Below, one piece after another: positions 44,926-57,180 of a DNA stretch of 64,000 nucleotides. Position 1 is the stretch's first letter. Every line of letters begins with the position of its first letter. The notes below the pieces were generated by a model that worked only from the letters and a program-made list of their open reading frames with translations, had not been told where the DNA came from and searched no databases. The position numbers and the translations under genes were made by a program. Source of the stretch: Paguma larvata (taxonomy: Eukaryota > Chordata > Mammalia > Carnivora > Viverridae). Location of the stretch: the NCBI GenBank assembly GCA_030068075.1, contig CM057826.1, positions 51,975,116-52,039,115 on the forward strand. The letters run 5' to 3'.

Positions 44926-45661
44926 TGCTACATTCTGTTCTCACTTCAAAGAAATAAAGGGCCTTGAAAATATAGCATATTTGGTAAATAAGGTGGAAAA
45001 AAATGAACGAATGCCCATTGTGTCTGTTACTGGTGGACTCTACCAGTGTGTTCTATGATTTCTTTGATTGAGATTTTCCACATGTTGCCACTCCTCCTCT
45101 CAAATTAAAGCTGCCAGCCTCGTGGTACATTTTTCAGTTCATCTTAGTCCTTTAGGTGATAGGGGCTTTAATTGGTTTAAGAGGTAAACTAATCCTTTCT
45201 ATTGAGTTAGTTGTCTAATATTTCTTTCTTTGAGGACAGGTAAGTCTTAATCCATTTCAGTGCAGACTCTTATCAGTAATGAATCCTTTGTGGGAGTTTC
45301 TTGTCAGAGTTAAAGACGGTTACTTAGGATATATGGGCTTTTTTTTTTTTTTTTTTTTTCCTTAAGGATCCTCCAAGGCTGCTTTTCTCCTTATTCAAGG
45401 AACTAACCCTACTTCCATTTTTCCTCTTGTGCCTATAAGCAGATGGTAGAGGGTTTGTCATTTGGATAGCTGGGAGTATGAAACAGAATTCCTCACTGCT
45501 GATATCACTTTCAGTGTATAAAATGAGAAGTGAATGCCTCTTTCGTTTTTGGGTGGTTGTGGAATCCGTCTGATCAGCAAATTGCAGTGGGTCCTGCCAC
45601 AAGTTACAGGAGTCCATCTTCCCACTCAGTGTCATTGTCTGCTTGCCTTCTGAGCAAGACT
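44926..45661. other. unique sequence with a poly-T tract
   Basis: A run of about 21 T lies at 45,339-45,359 and could be the tail of an unrecognised antisense retroinsert or a slippage expansion. The 103-codon antisense frame that reads through it ends in a poly-Lys artefact. Confidence 0.4.
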
Positions 45662-45674
45662 TAAGGACTTTTTC

Positions 45675-45895
45675 ATTTTTTTAAATGTTTATTTGTTTTG
45701 AGAGAGAGAGAGAGAGAGAGAGCATGCATGTGAGCAAGCAGGGGAGGGGCAGAGAGGCAGATGCAACATCTGAAGCAGGCTCCAGGCTCTGAGCTGTCAG
45801 CACAGAGCCCGATGTGGTGCTGGAACTAACAAGCTGTGAGATCATGACCTGAGCTGAGGTCAGACACTTAACTGACTGAGCCTCAGAAGCGCCAC
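45675..45895 (-). mobile_element. CanSINE with 13-bp target duplication
   Basis: Antisense: 'aatgtttatttgttttgaga', (GA)n at about 45,698-45,722, 'aggctctgagctgtcagc', 'tgactgagcctcagaagcg'. Duplication taaggactttttc (45,662-45,674) versus taaggaatttttc (45,896-45,908). Confidence 0.94.
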
Positions 45896-45908
45896 TAAGG
45901 AATTTTTC

Positions 45909-46934
45909 CTTATGCTGTTAGCCTCTGAAGTAAATCCAAGATCCTAAATGATTTTCTTCTCAGATATTTTTCCATGTCTGTTTTCATTTATAAGATGGGA
46001 AATGTTTCTTTGGAGTCTACAGATGGGCTCCAAAATAAATGCTTTAAAAGACATTGCAATATATAGTCTCTAAAGACTTAGTTTTATTTGCTCATTAGCA
46101 TTCTGGTAGTTTTTATTTATTCAACACAGGTTTAATAATAATAATAATAATAACAGCTCTTATGAATGAATACTTGAGAAAGAACACAAAACCATTTTTG
46201 GATACTCTGTAAGAGCTACACAATGCATACTTCTTCTGCAAATGTTATCAAGTGAAGCAGTCTTTTATTCAAAGCAAAATAAAGCTGTTGCTGTAATTAG
46301 TGTGAATATACCAAACAAAACAAGGCTAATTACTGGATGGAAAAAAAAGAGTGAATTTTGTGAGATATAGGCCATCTTCCTTTCTAGGTAGGTTTTTACT
46401 TTTTTTTTTTTTTTTCTTTCTGTTCCTTCAACTCTGGAGAATAGGAATTTTGATGACATTAACACAGTTTATTAATGATCATTGTAACTCACTCCATCCA
46501 CCTAATTAAATCATCAGTTACAATTGGTTACAAGGGAGTATAATTTAAATGGAACTGTTCTGACAAACTAGATGCCCGCTTCACTCCTAAATATTTAATA
46601 TTCCCTCTGGCTAGATTAACCAGAAGGTTTAAGGAGCCATTTAGCCAGATCTTTCAAAGGTGAGTGACAGACATTTTCTATGCCTTTTTTAAAAAAGACA
46701 AATTAATTATAAATAAATTTCTGCTTAAACCCTTGTCATTGGGTATAATGTAGACTGAGAAATTATAATTATATCATTTTAAATTTCATTAATAAAATAG
46801 CTGAGCCCCTGAAGGAAAATTGATTTATTTTAAGTACTTTATTAAGTCCAGGAAGTACAGTTAAGAAATATGCATCTAGGCACATTAAAACAGTCCAGAA
46901 ACTAGATAAGAGGCATAAATATTTTATCACTCAA
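45909..46934. other. 1 kb of unique sequence with (TAA)n and candidate conserved block
   Basis: (TAA)7 at 46,132-46,153 and a T-run at 46,400-46,415. The block 46,480-46,650 is free of repeats and carries several ATTA/TAAT and TTTAAAT-type sites. Confidence 0.4.
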
Positions 46935-47090
46935 GAAGTCGGTTAGCTGAGCATTTACTATGTAACAACACCAAGGCAGATTGTGGAGATATTAGTTAAC
47001 AAAATGGAATGATCCCTGCAGTATTATAGCAGGAAGCAGATCTTAATAATTACAAGTGTAATGAGTGCTATAAAGAAGAAAAGGAATCTT
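46935..47090 (-). repeat. L2 LINE fragment
   Basis: 'gagcatttactatgtaacaac', 'gttaacaaaatggaatgatccctg' and 'tgagtgctataaagaag' match the antisense L2 3' region. Confidence 0.55.
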
Positions 47091-48039
47091 CAAAATTTTC
47101 TATTTGATACTTAACCTATTTTAGGTCTTTAAAGGCAGAAGAGTCATGTAAAATTATGCACATCTTTTTCTATTACTTTCCCAATTTTTCCCTTTTTAAA
47201 TAAGTTCTGGTTTGCCAAGTGGTTAGGTAGAAATTTAGTATTTTTTTCCTGTTTTTATCTCTTTAGACACGTTTGAATTATATTTCCTGTATGTACTGTG
47301 GAAAACAAAAGTATTGGTATCTACTTCCTGGCACTTGAACAAGAAAAAGGCATACAAATCTGTAATGCCTGCTACCAGTAACAATCCTTATTTGTAGTTG
47401 TTAAGGTCGGTTTCATAGTTTCGGCAAACTGGAAGCTTCTACCTCACATGGTTCCTAGCCTCTTAGTTATTCATTATTTCTATTGTTTCTTAGTTGCAAA
47501 CTGGAACACGGTTGTTGGGCATCTTTTGGGGTCGAGGTAGCGGGGAAAGCTGGTTGGCATCAAATGTGAAACTGAGGAGGGAATAGGAAGTTAACATTTC
47601 ATCACATCAGTACCTCTTATTAACCTCTTGTTGATAAAATTTCCCACTGCCTATTTGCATTATGAATGGGGGCTGTTTTTTCTGCTGATTCCTACCAAAT
47701 TCGAAGAAAGATTATATATACCATTCTGCTCTTTCTGGAGAGCTTTTGTGTTTAAGATAGGTCTTGTGAATTGCTTCAGACAGAAAAGAAAGTACTAGAT
47801 AAGTGGAAATTGGGAAGAGTTTTTCTGGCAATAGAACAGCATGTCTAGAATTTTAGGAAATGGCATCCTTGAAGATTGAAAACAGATCCAACATGGCTAG
47901 AATGGAGAAAGAGTTGTTTGAGATGACCTTGGTGAAGTAAGCAAGATAAGGTCTATTTTTCCTTGCTGTGGACAAATGTAGAGGTTATAGGTTCATGGTT
48001 GCTAAAAAAATATCCCTGCTAGGTTTTTAAAAATAAACT
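47091..48039. other. unique sequence
   Basis: Nothing recognised. Confidence 0.4.
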
Positions 48040-49420
48040 TTTAAATTTTAGAGTAGTTTTAGATTTATAGAAAGTTGCAAAGATTGTACAGAGAGTTCTA
48101 CCTCATACTCCCTTTCCCCTATTATTAACATATTACATTGGTATGGTGAATTTGCCACAATTAATAAACCAATATTGAAACATTGTTATTAAATCCATAC
48201 TTTATTCAGATTTTCTTAGTCTTTACTTAAACTCCCCCCTCTCCCCCCTTTCCAATATACCGTCAAGGATACCTTATATTTAGTTATCAGGTCTCTTTAG
48301 TTCCTTCTGGTTGGGACAGTTTCTCAGACATTTTTTGTTTTCATGACCTTGACAGTTTTGAGGAGTCTCTCAAATGGAATTTGTCTGGTGTTTTTCTCAT
48401 GACTGTACTGGGGTCATGGATTTTGGGGAGGAAGGGTACAGAAGTGAAGTGCGTTCTCATCGCCTTATGTCAGGGGCACATATTCTGAACATGACTTATT
48501 GTTGCTGATGTTACCTTTTGTCTTCTGGCTGAAATGGTGTTTGTCAGGGTTCTCCCTTGTATGATTACTCTTTCCCCCTCTTTACATACTGTTCTTTTTG
48601 GAAAGAAGTCATTAAAAGTAGCCTATACTTAAGAAATGGGGAGCTATTCTTTACCTACTTGAGGGTAGAATATCTACATAAAGTATTTAGAATATTTTTA
48701 CATGGAAGATTTGCCTCTTTTCCCCCAGTTTATTTGACTTTATTTATTTTGTTGCTCAAACTGTTCCAGCTTTGACCACTGGGAGCTCTTTCAGTTGGTT
48801 TCTGTCCTTTGACATGCCCTTATTATTGTGTTCTTTTGTTTTTGCTTTTGTTTGTTTGTTTGCTTTAAGCACTTATCTTCTGGCACTGTAAGATTCCCCA
48901 GGCTCATCTTGTATATTCCCTGCTCCAGCTCTAGAATCATTCATTTCTCCAAGGATCTTTTTTGTTCCTTGTGTTGAAGAATGGTATTAGGAACAAAGAT
49001 CTGAGCCTTAGATTTACTCATTGCTAAAGGGACATCCTTGCTTCTAGGCTTTCTTAGCTGACAGAGTAAGAAAATGTGTATACTAACCATGTATATGTAC
49101 ATACCTGTAAATACTTCCGTATGTCTCTATTGATATTTATATCAAGATAAACCTAAGATAATACTGATGTCTACAGCTCTAACCCATTACGACACAATCA
49201 TTCTGGTCTCTTCTTGTTTGTAACTTCCCATTCCTACACTGACAAACCTGGCTTCTATCCTGTGCCATCTCTTTACTGAATTGTTCAGTTCTGGTATACA
49301 TGTATAGTGGCTTAAGAATCATCCCTACTGTTCCCCCTCTCTTGTTTTCTTGACACAAAGGACATGGCTTTGAAGGTGGTTTGAGTCTCCAAATGCCCAC
49401 CTCCCTTCTTTGCTTCCTGT
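48040..49420 (-). repeat. L1M LINE 3' UTR, unusually long and continuous
   Basis: Antisense L1MB/L1MC-type 3' UTR followed end to end. Landmarks are 'agagtagttttagatttatag', 'aattaataaaccaatattg', 'gacagtttctcagacattt', 'gaccttgacagttttgagg', 'ttctcatgactgtactggg', 'caaactgttccagctttgacc', 'caggctcatcttgtatattcc' and 'aagatctgagccttag'. The 5' boundary is indefinite. Confidence 0.85.
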
Positions 49421-50329
49421 TCTCCATCCACTCATCTGTCTATCCATTTATCCATTTATCCAGTAAATACATATTTATAGAGCTAAGTGAAACACATTGA
49501 CTCTATGAGGCAGTGATGCAAATGGTAGTTTTGGGTAAACTAGTGCTATTTATTACAGTAGATTCTTACGTGGATTCTATTAACCGACTTGCCAGATTAA
49601 TGTGACTCCATTCTTCTTGTAAAATGTACTGTAAGTTTCTTTTGCTTCCTGAAGGCTGTCAGGAAGCCGGCAATTTTTTATTATACTTGTGTCTATGTAC
49701 TCCTGCCATTTGAGTTTTGTACAATAACAGACCGTTGTTTTTATTTCTCTATCTGTTTGACTTTTTCATTTTATTGTAATTATCTGATTTAATTAAATCT
49801 TACACAAAGTAATGAAATTAGACAGAAAAGTTAAAAACTATGTTGGATATTTTGTAAAATCTCAAAGAAGAGAGTATATAAAGATGGCTATTGAACTGGG
49901 TGGGAAAGATGACTACAAAATATTGGGAAAATTTATTAAAAATCTAGAAGGTTTCTATACCAGCAATGCTACACAAGTGTTTTTAAATCCTTGTACAGCT
50001 TTCAAGAAACAAATGCAGGGAAACTGAGGCGACGTGCAGTGGGAGCCATTTGTGGAAGAAAGACCGTGTGCAGTTTCAGTTGTTCGTAGACTCACATCGA
50101 AGAAAAAGCCTTGGCCCTTTACCAAAGACTCACAACATATGTTTATCAATTAACCTGATAATCCTTTATCTGACTTTTTGTGATTTATTTATCAACCATT
50201 TATCCAGATTTGGAGGAGAGGTTACTACTAGAATTTTATTCTTGAGGTATGTTTGAATTTAATAGACTTGTGGGTCGGTTGCAAAACATCATCACCACTA
50301 AAAATTTGCATTCAGAGTTATAAAAGACA
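49421..50329. other. unique sequence
   Basis: A 71-codon frame (49,812-50,027) and others on both strands have no identifiable domain. Confidence 0.4.
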
Positions 50330-50800
50330 GGGGTGAACATTGAAACTGGCACCTTTGGAACTTGTGCTGGACATCTTGCATCTGCTCCTTTCAGTCCACT
50401 CTTCAAGTTTCTCTCCTCCGTGTCTAGGAGACTGATCCGTAGAGATTACATCAGTGGTCATCCCTTGGCCTGTGGCTTCCAGCTGGATCAGGCTAATGGA
50501 GTCTCCCTGTAGGAAACTGGAGAGCTGGAGAAGAGTGAGGCCTGAGGAGTGGTTCTTCTCATTTCCTTCCTGCAAGGTCACCTTCAGCCAGGTGTGTCCC
50601 TCAAACACAGGTCATTCAACCAGGATTCTGCTACCTCACCCTCTTTCAGGTTTTGGCAGCTGCTCCCACTTGTCCTTTGACCAGTGGGTGGTAATAGCCC
50701 CACACCTTTTGGATCCAAGTTTCTCCTCTTTTCCTTCTGTAGATCTACATCTCTGTGCATCACCCCTTTAGAAATAAATACTCTTCAAATTATTCTGAGC
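50330..50800. repeat. ancient interspersed repeat, family not assigned
   Basis: 'aggaaactggagagctgg', 'tcctgcaaggtcaccttcagc', 'ggtggtaatagccccacacc' and 'gaaataaatactcttcaaat' look like a known old mammalian repeat tail that I cannot name with confidence. Open frames on both strands (50,318-50,771) follow its GC-richer composition. Confidence 0.4.
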
Positions 50801-51057
50801 TCATCCATAATGCATATACTGCAGTCTGAACTATAATCTAATGAAAAATAGGTAAGTGTTGTTGGGAGTGAGGATTGGAAAAAACTGGGCTCTTTATTGA
50901 TTCATGTCATTATTTACTGTCTGATCCCTGGTAAACCATTTAACTTTTCTCAGTTTTTGTTTCTTCTTAACCTATCAAAGGATCTGAGAGAAGTATTCTC
51001 ATACATTTGGAAGAGGGAATGCAGCTATCCCTTTCCTAATTCTGGTAGGGAAATTAA

Positions 51058-51215
51058 AGAGAGCTAGCATTTATTGAGCACATACCAGGCATTATATCAA
51101 GCATCTCATTTCAGTCTCCAAACCCCCATGATATGTGGTGTTATTCCCTCTCACCAGTGTGAAACTGAGACTCAATGCTACCAGGCTAGTCATACAACTA
51201 AACTGGTATTTATCT
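51058..51215 (-). repeat. MIR SINE
   Basis: Antisense: 'agagctagcatttattgagc', 'tatatcaagcatctcatttc', 'gtgtgaaactgagactcaat'. An L2-like piece may follow at 51,220-51,290. Confidence 0.6.
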
Positions 51216-51424
51216 TTAAAGGCCAATTTATGGCCTTATCTCCAGTACCCAGAACAGTATTTAGCAGAGGTTGGTGCTTAGGGGAAGGGAGACGAAAGGA
51301 GGCAGAATTTGGATCCAGGTCTCAATGACTTCAAAATGTAGCATAGTTAGCAAAACAGTAATTTTTATTCCTGACAGTAAGTAAATGGTCTAAAATCCTT
51401 TTCTATGGGTTTGCCAAGGGAAAA

Positions 51425-52015
51425 TTAAACCTACAGTATTATATTAGTTTCAGGCATACAACACACTGATTGTGAGGTGATACCCACAATGTGTCTAGTT
51501 ACATCTCTCAACATAGTTACAGAATGTTTTTCTTGTGAAGAGAACTTTTAACTGTCTTACAGCTTTCAGATATGCAGGACAGCACTATTAGCTTTGGTTG
51601 TCATGCTGTACCTCATATTCCCATGACTTATTTATTTTATAACTGGAGTTTTGTACCTTTTGACTCTCGTCACCCATTTCCCCCACCCCAATTCCCTGCT
51701 TGTAACAACTACCAGTCTCCTCTCTGTTTCTATGAGCTTGGTTTTGTTTTGTTTTGAAGATTCCACATATAAGTGAGATAATACAGTATTTGTCTTTCTC
51801 TGACTTATTTCACTTAGCATAATGCCCCATTCTGTCCATCCATGTGTCACAATTGGCAAATTTTCATTCTATTTAATGGCTGTGTAATATTCCATTATGA
51901 GCACATATGCACATATACTCATACATACTGAATTTTTATATCCATTCACCTGTCACTGGACACTTAGGTTGTTTCCATATCTTGGCTACTGTAAATTATG
52001 CAGTGAACAGAAGGG
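51425..52015 (-). repeat. L1MA-type LINE 3' end
   Basis: Antisense: 'ttagtttcaggcatacaacac', 'ttcccccaccccaattccc', 'gattccacatataagtgag', 'acttatttcacttagcataatg' and 'ggacacttaggttgtttcc'. This is the 3' UTR followed by the end of ORF2. Confidence 0.85.
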
Positions 52016-52132
52016 TCGTTTTGAGTTAGTGATTTCATTTTTTTCATTTTTCTATTTTCTTGTGGACTAAATATTTTATCTTCTCTTGTGTATTTACTCT
52101 GATTATAATTGGGTTTGATTTGATTTTTTAAT

Positions 52133-52353
52133 TATTTAAAAAAATTTAATGTTTATTTATTTTTGAGAGAGAGAGAGAGACAGAGTGCAAGTCGGGGAGG
52201 GGCAAAGAGAGAGACACACACACAGAATCAGAAGCAAGCTGCAGGCTCTGAGCTGTCAGCACAGAGCCCAATGTGGGGCTTAAGCTCATGAACCATGAGA
52301 TCATGACCTGGCTGAAGTTGGATGTTTAAATGATTGAGTCACCCAGGCGCCCC
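52133..52353 (-). mobile_element. CanSINE with 17-bp target duplication
   Basis: Antisense: 'aatgtttatttatttttgag', 'ctgagctgtcagcacagagc', 'gagtcacccaggcgcccc'. Perfect duplication TGATTTGATTTTTTAAT at 52,116-52,132 and 52,354-52,370, the longest in the window. Confidence 0.96.
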
Positions 52354-52590
52354 TGATTTGATTTTTTAATGAGTTATCATTTATCAGGAAAATACATACT
52401 GATAGATGAGAGGGCACAAAGATATAGATGAGTATTGCTCCAGTTTGTCAGAATGTAATCCTCCAGGCTAGGGTGGTATTGCCAGTAAAGCTCAAGGAAT
52501 CGTTGGAGCTTGCTGTTCTTGACTGATATCAACCGTAAATAATAGACATCATGTATTTCCTTACAAATTTCTCCATCTGTTTTCTTTAAA

Positions 52591-52790
52591 GTTTTATTTT
52601 ATTCATTTTGAGAGAGAGAGAGCACAAGCTGGCGGGGGACAGATAGAATAGGAGAGGGAGAATCCCAAGCAGGCTCCATGCTGCCAGTTCAGAGCCCGAT
52701 ACGGGGCTTGAACCCACGAACCGTGAGACCATTACCTGAGCTGAAACCAAGTCAGCTGCTCGACTGACTAAGCCACCCAGGCGTCCTTTG
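52591..52790 (-). mobile_element. CanSINE, older subtype
   Basis: Antisense: 'gttttattttattcattttg', 'tgctgccagttcagagccc', 'aagccacccaggcgtcc'. Diverged duplication atctgttttctttaaa (52,575-52,590) versus atctatttttcttaaa (52,791-52,806). Confidence 0.93.
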
Positions 52791-52984
52791 ATCTATTTTT
52801 CTTAAATAGAAAAGTGGGCTTTTTTTTTTTTTTCTGGTTCGGAAGGAGGAAATGATTTTTCTATTATTACATCCTATATGAAGTAATCTGTTTATTTGTC
52901 ATACACTTAAGCCATTTATATTTTGATATTGTTTTTTGCTTTAACATTCTGAAATTTACTTTTTATTTATTATTATTTTTATTT

Positions 52985-53038
52985 TATTTTATTATTATTA
53001 TTTTTTTATTTTAGAGTTTGTGTGTTCGGCAGAGGGGC

Positions 53039-53080
<42 letters not shown>

Positions 53081-53208
53081 AGAATTTTAGGCAGGTTCCA
53101 CATTCAGCCAGGAACCTGATGCAGGGCTTGATCTCACAACCCTGGGAACATGACCTGAGCCTAAATCAGGAGTGAGACGCTCAACTGACCTACCCACCCC
53201 AGCGCCCC
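52985..53208 (-). mobile_element. CanSINE with expanded (GA)n, older subtype
   Basis: Antisense: 'ttttagagtttgtgtgttcg', pure (GA)n at 53,044-53,074, 'aggcaggttccacattcagc', 'ctacccaccccagcgcccc'. An ATT/TTTA-rich tract precedes it (52,965-53,010). Confidence 0.92.
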
Positions 53209-54295
53209 TAAAATTTTAAAATTTGAATGACTCTATTGCCTTGTACATGACTTTGATTTAGAAAATTTTGATAATGTCCTTTTACAGAATTCCAAAACAA
53301 GTCAAATTTTGCAGGCAGTGCTCCCATGGCAGTCACTTCATTTGTCTTGATGGTTACAATATGGAGAAGTTGTGGATCACATTGTTTGCTGCTGAGAGCA
53401 CTTGAAGGAGACAACCTGTAGGATGTGTCTTATTGCTTATGTAAATAGACTAAATTATTATCAGGCAGCAGTTTGTCATTCTTTAGCCCCACATATATAT
53501 AAAACATACAAGTGAGTAGACATGTATGCATATATGCATACATATGTGTATATTTATATTTCTACCTGTTATTTTAAAGTCACCTGCTAAAAAGTAATTT
53601 CATCTCTCCTGTGCAAGTACCGCTGCAGCCTGGGAAAAGATAAACCATGGTGGGTTCAAAGAACCTTTGATGGCAAATGTGAAAATCAAATGAATCAACT
53701 GTAATGACTGTCCTATCCTTTTTATTTTGAATTTTACTTGAGCTAAGGACTTGGGAGCTTACCAGTGGTTAGAAACTTCAAATAGATCTTATTATGAGTG
53801 TTAGGTTTGTAGGGAAATCCCAAGCCAAAAACCATGAACATTGACAAATTTCTGTTTTAGTTCAGTTGCATTTACATGATGGATTGTCAAATAAAAGGGT
53901 GTGAATATGACAGTTTAGTTTTACATTAATCAGATCTTGCTTTATTGCCATTACAAAAACTTGTGGGGTCTGTGATTCTGAGTCTAAAAAATATGGTTTT
54001 ATAATGTCCATGTGAAATTATTAATATTAATTGCTTGTGGTTTTCCCTTGGTGTTAAATTCTCCAATGCTATTTGTCTTTTTTTCTGAATTCTGTGGTTA
54101 GATTTCATGGTGATCCTGAGATTGTGCATTGAGATGGATTTTTGAGTTGTTGTATACCATATTGAGAGGCATACTGGCTTTTTAGCCTCTGAGCACTTGT
54201 CCAGAAACAGAAATGTTTAGTATGCAATTTTTTCCTTTTGTGCCCATAAATTTTCCTCTGTGGGGATTTGTTGGACCACTTTTTTTTCACTTTCC
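53209..54295. other. unique sequence
   Basis: An 'atatatgcatacatatgtg' purine/pyrimidine alternating patch lies at about 53,525-53,552. No gene or repeat recognised. Confidence 0.4.
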
Positions 54296-54445
54296 CAATC
54301 TAAGGCTCTGTTTCCTTTTGTAAAGCAAAGATAATAGCCATACCTACTTTACTGTATGACTTTACTGTTGTTATGAAGATTAAATATGCTAATGTTTGTA
54401 AGGGGATGAACCTCATGTGTGGCATTAAGTGCTAAATAAATGTCA
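54296..54445 (+). repeat. MIR SINE fragment
   Basis: Sense MIR second half: 'ctctgtttccttttgtaaagc', 'ataatagccatacctacttt', 'gttatgaagattaaatatgc', 'ttaagtgctaaataaatg'. Confidence 0.65.
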
Positions 54446-57084
54446 TCCACAGAAACCTTTGGTACTCTCAGAATTAGATAATAGGCTATAGCAAAGCTCA
54501 TGGTCATTTAAATTTGCCAGTGTGCACATTTGTGTTTCCATACCTTTTTTTTCTCACTCAACAATGCTTAGCCCTGGACCTCAGCATCAGGTAATAAATA
54601 GCAACCCCTGAAAGGCCCATTAATTTTTAGAGGCCACATATGCACCATTAAGTAAACTGGCTCTCTTGATTCTCTGACTGATATCCTAGAAGAGCTAACA
54701 CTTTTTTTCAAAAGGAGAAAGTGGTTTATTCCTTTCTCACTACTATTTTCAGACCCATTAAGCTCTAAGTAATGGTAAGGGTTCCATGGCTGCTTTGAGG
54801 AATACAATATATTTTTTATTTTTCCTTCAAAGGACCTATTACAGCTCTATCACTGAGTTGTTTGTTGTCTGCTTTCCATCAGAGAGAGTAATTCCAGCAA
54901 GGTTAACAAAGTCCTCTCTCTGTCTCTCTTACTGTTTTTCTGTTATCTGACTTAACATTTACTGATTATGAAAAAGTTAAATCACAAAAGAGTTTAATAA
55001 AATAGTTAAATAAAAGAATTAGATAAGATGAAAAACATAGCATCTATCAAAGGCTTAAAGGGCATCTTGCATTTTTTCCCCCTCGTACACAGTTAAAAGA
55101 GATACCAGTTTTCATGATAACTTCTGGATTGTGATTAGGAAGGAGGAGGAGAGAAAGGGAAAGGAATTGTCCTTCAGGTGGATTGAATTTTGAGATCCCT
55201 GGTCTGCCATATTGCTGGCAATGAAATTTATGAAACCAAAAAGGCAAATTGCTTATGAATTTTAATAACTTTTGAAGATTAAATATGAAACATGGGGTGT
55301 AGTCTGTCTGCCTGTGTATTTTAATGGGTAATATTTCTTTCTTACCTCTCTCACTTCACCTGTGAAATAATAGGGGAGTCTTCTCAGATTCCCAGCCCTT
55401 CAGAAGGATGGGGCTGTTGACCACAGCTAGTAAAGATCCAGCATTTAGTAGTTCACCTTGTCTCCCTTTGTGTTAGTCACTGATTCTTATTGGAGTGGAC
55501 AATCTTTCAGTAGGTAATGAACTCACACTCAGATTTCTAGGTACAGTTTCACCAGTGACCTTCATCTAAGAGCTCTTTGGTACAAAAACTTCAAGATTGA
55601 TATGATGTTCCCAATGTGCCCTGGGTGGAAGAAGAACTTACTCTGGGTCCACTAGATTAAAACCCCAGGACTTCTGAATGATATCAAGGGAAGTCACTTG
55701 TCAATGCTGAGTATGATTTTACATACAGAAACTTTGATTCACAGTTAGAACATGCTAAATCTGGGAGAACCCAATCCCTTGAAGACTGCTGCAAGCAGAG
55801 GCTATCGTGACATACCTGCAGAAGGTTTTTCCCAAGGTTCCTCCATTACTCCGGAAAATGCTTATTTTATTTTATTTTGGTCTTTTCTAGTTACACCTGA
55901 TCTTGGTGAGGTTTCTTTTTCTCTGCTCCTGGCCAGGCTGCCATGCTCTACATCATTAACCCTAAACTCTGGGGAGCTGATCCCCTGACAGCCTCTTTGA
56001 TATTAGATTAAATCCCTTCCAGGCTGCATTTAATTGACTGAGTTTCTAGGGGGAATTGCTGGTTCCCTTTTCCTTCTCTATTTTACTTGGCCACTCTTTA
56101 GTAGGTGGCTTGCAAATTCACTGCGCCTCTGTGAAGAAGGAAGTGTGACAGATAAAACAAATGTCTATGATTCTGAATTCTCCTTTTTTTCCTCTTCTAA
56201 TAACATGTCTACAGTTAGACCTGTCAATGAGCATCTTTGTTCTTTTTGAATCCTCTTCCGCCAAGTAATAAGAAAGTGACTTCTTTCTTTTCTCTTATGT
56301 CCTTTGCGTTGCACCTTACCTATTTTTCTGAAAATGAAAGACGAGAGTACTGGTAATTAGAACACCAGCTCTTTTTCTTTGGCTCAAATGTCTTCACTTC
56401 TGTTTTTAAACTTTTAAAATCTTTTCCTTTTTTTTAAAATGACTTTTATATTGTTAACATTTTTGCTCATCTTTCATTTTCTTGCAATGATCAAAAAAAA
56501 TAAAGCCTCCTTGTTTCAAACCTCAAAATATAAAAATAAAATATTCTCAGTCTCAAAAATTCGAACATTATAGAAATATGTAATAAGGAAAATAAAACAT
56601 GCTCATAATAATACATTTTTTCTTCCCCCAAAACTTTTTTGATGTGTAATCCTCCTGATTTATGTATGTGTACACACATATTATTATATATTATATAATA
56701 TATTAAATATGTATATAGTATAATTGATTTTTAATGGTAATAATGCAACCTTCCAACAAGATAAAATAATTTTGGAGGGAGGTGGTAGTTAAAATTCATG
56801 CTTACTCCTTCTCTAAGATGTAACTGAAGGCTTTTAAGCAAACACTCCATAGTCTAGTTTGAATTGAAGATTTATAATTTGTCAAGATAGTTAAATCTGG
56901 GAAAATCACTGAAACTCCTCTTCCTAAGTCCCTTCCATTTCCCAATGTAGCTCTGAGATATTATACAGGTTCTCTGATGTCATAAACCGCTGATGTCTCC
57001 TCTTTGTTCTCTGCCCTTGGCCGTCATTCTGTCCGGTGTATCTCCCTTTCATATGATAGCTCAGGGTTAAGACCAAACCAATTG
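54446..57084. other. 2.6 kb of unique sequence
   Basis: No mobile element recognised across the whole stretch. Frames of 60-79 codons on both strands show no domain. A TATA-rich patch lies at 56,676-56,720. Confidence 0.4.
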
Positions 57085-57180
57085 TTGAGTTTGGACTTTG
57101 CTGTTTACTACCTGTATGGCCCTGGGAACATGTCCTGATCTAGAAAATGGGAAGAGTGCCAATATTGTGGTTGTTAATTT
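57085..57180 (+). repeat. MIR SINE fragment
   Basis: Sense: 'gagtttggactttgctgttt', 'ctacctgtatggccctggg', 'tgatctagaaaatgggaag'. Confidence 0.5.

Noticed and set aside
45339..45359. Poly-T tract as the tail of an antisense processed gene copy
   Set aside because: No gene-like sequence and no target duplication could be seen beside it. The same applies to 61,410-61,432.
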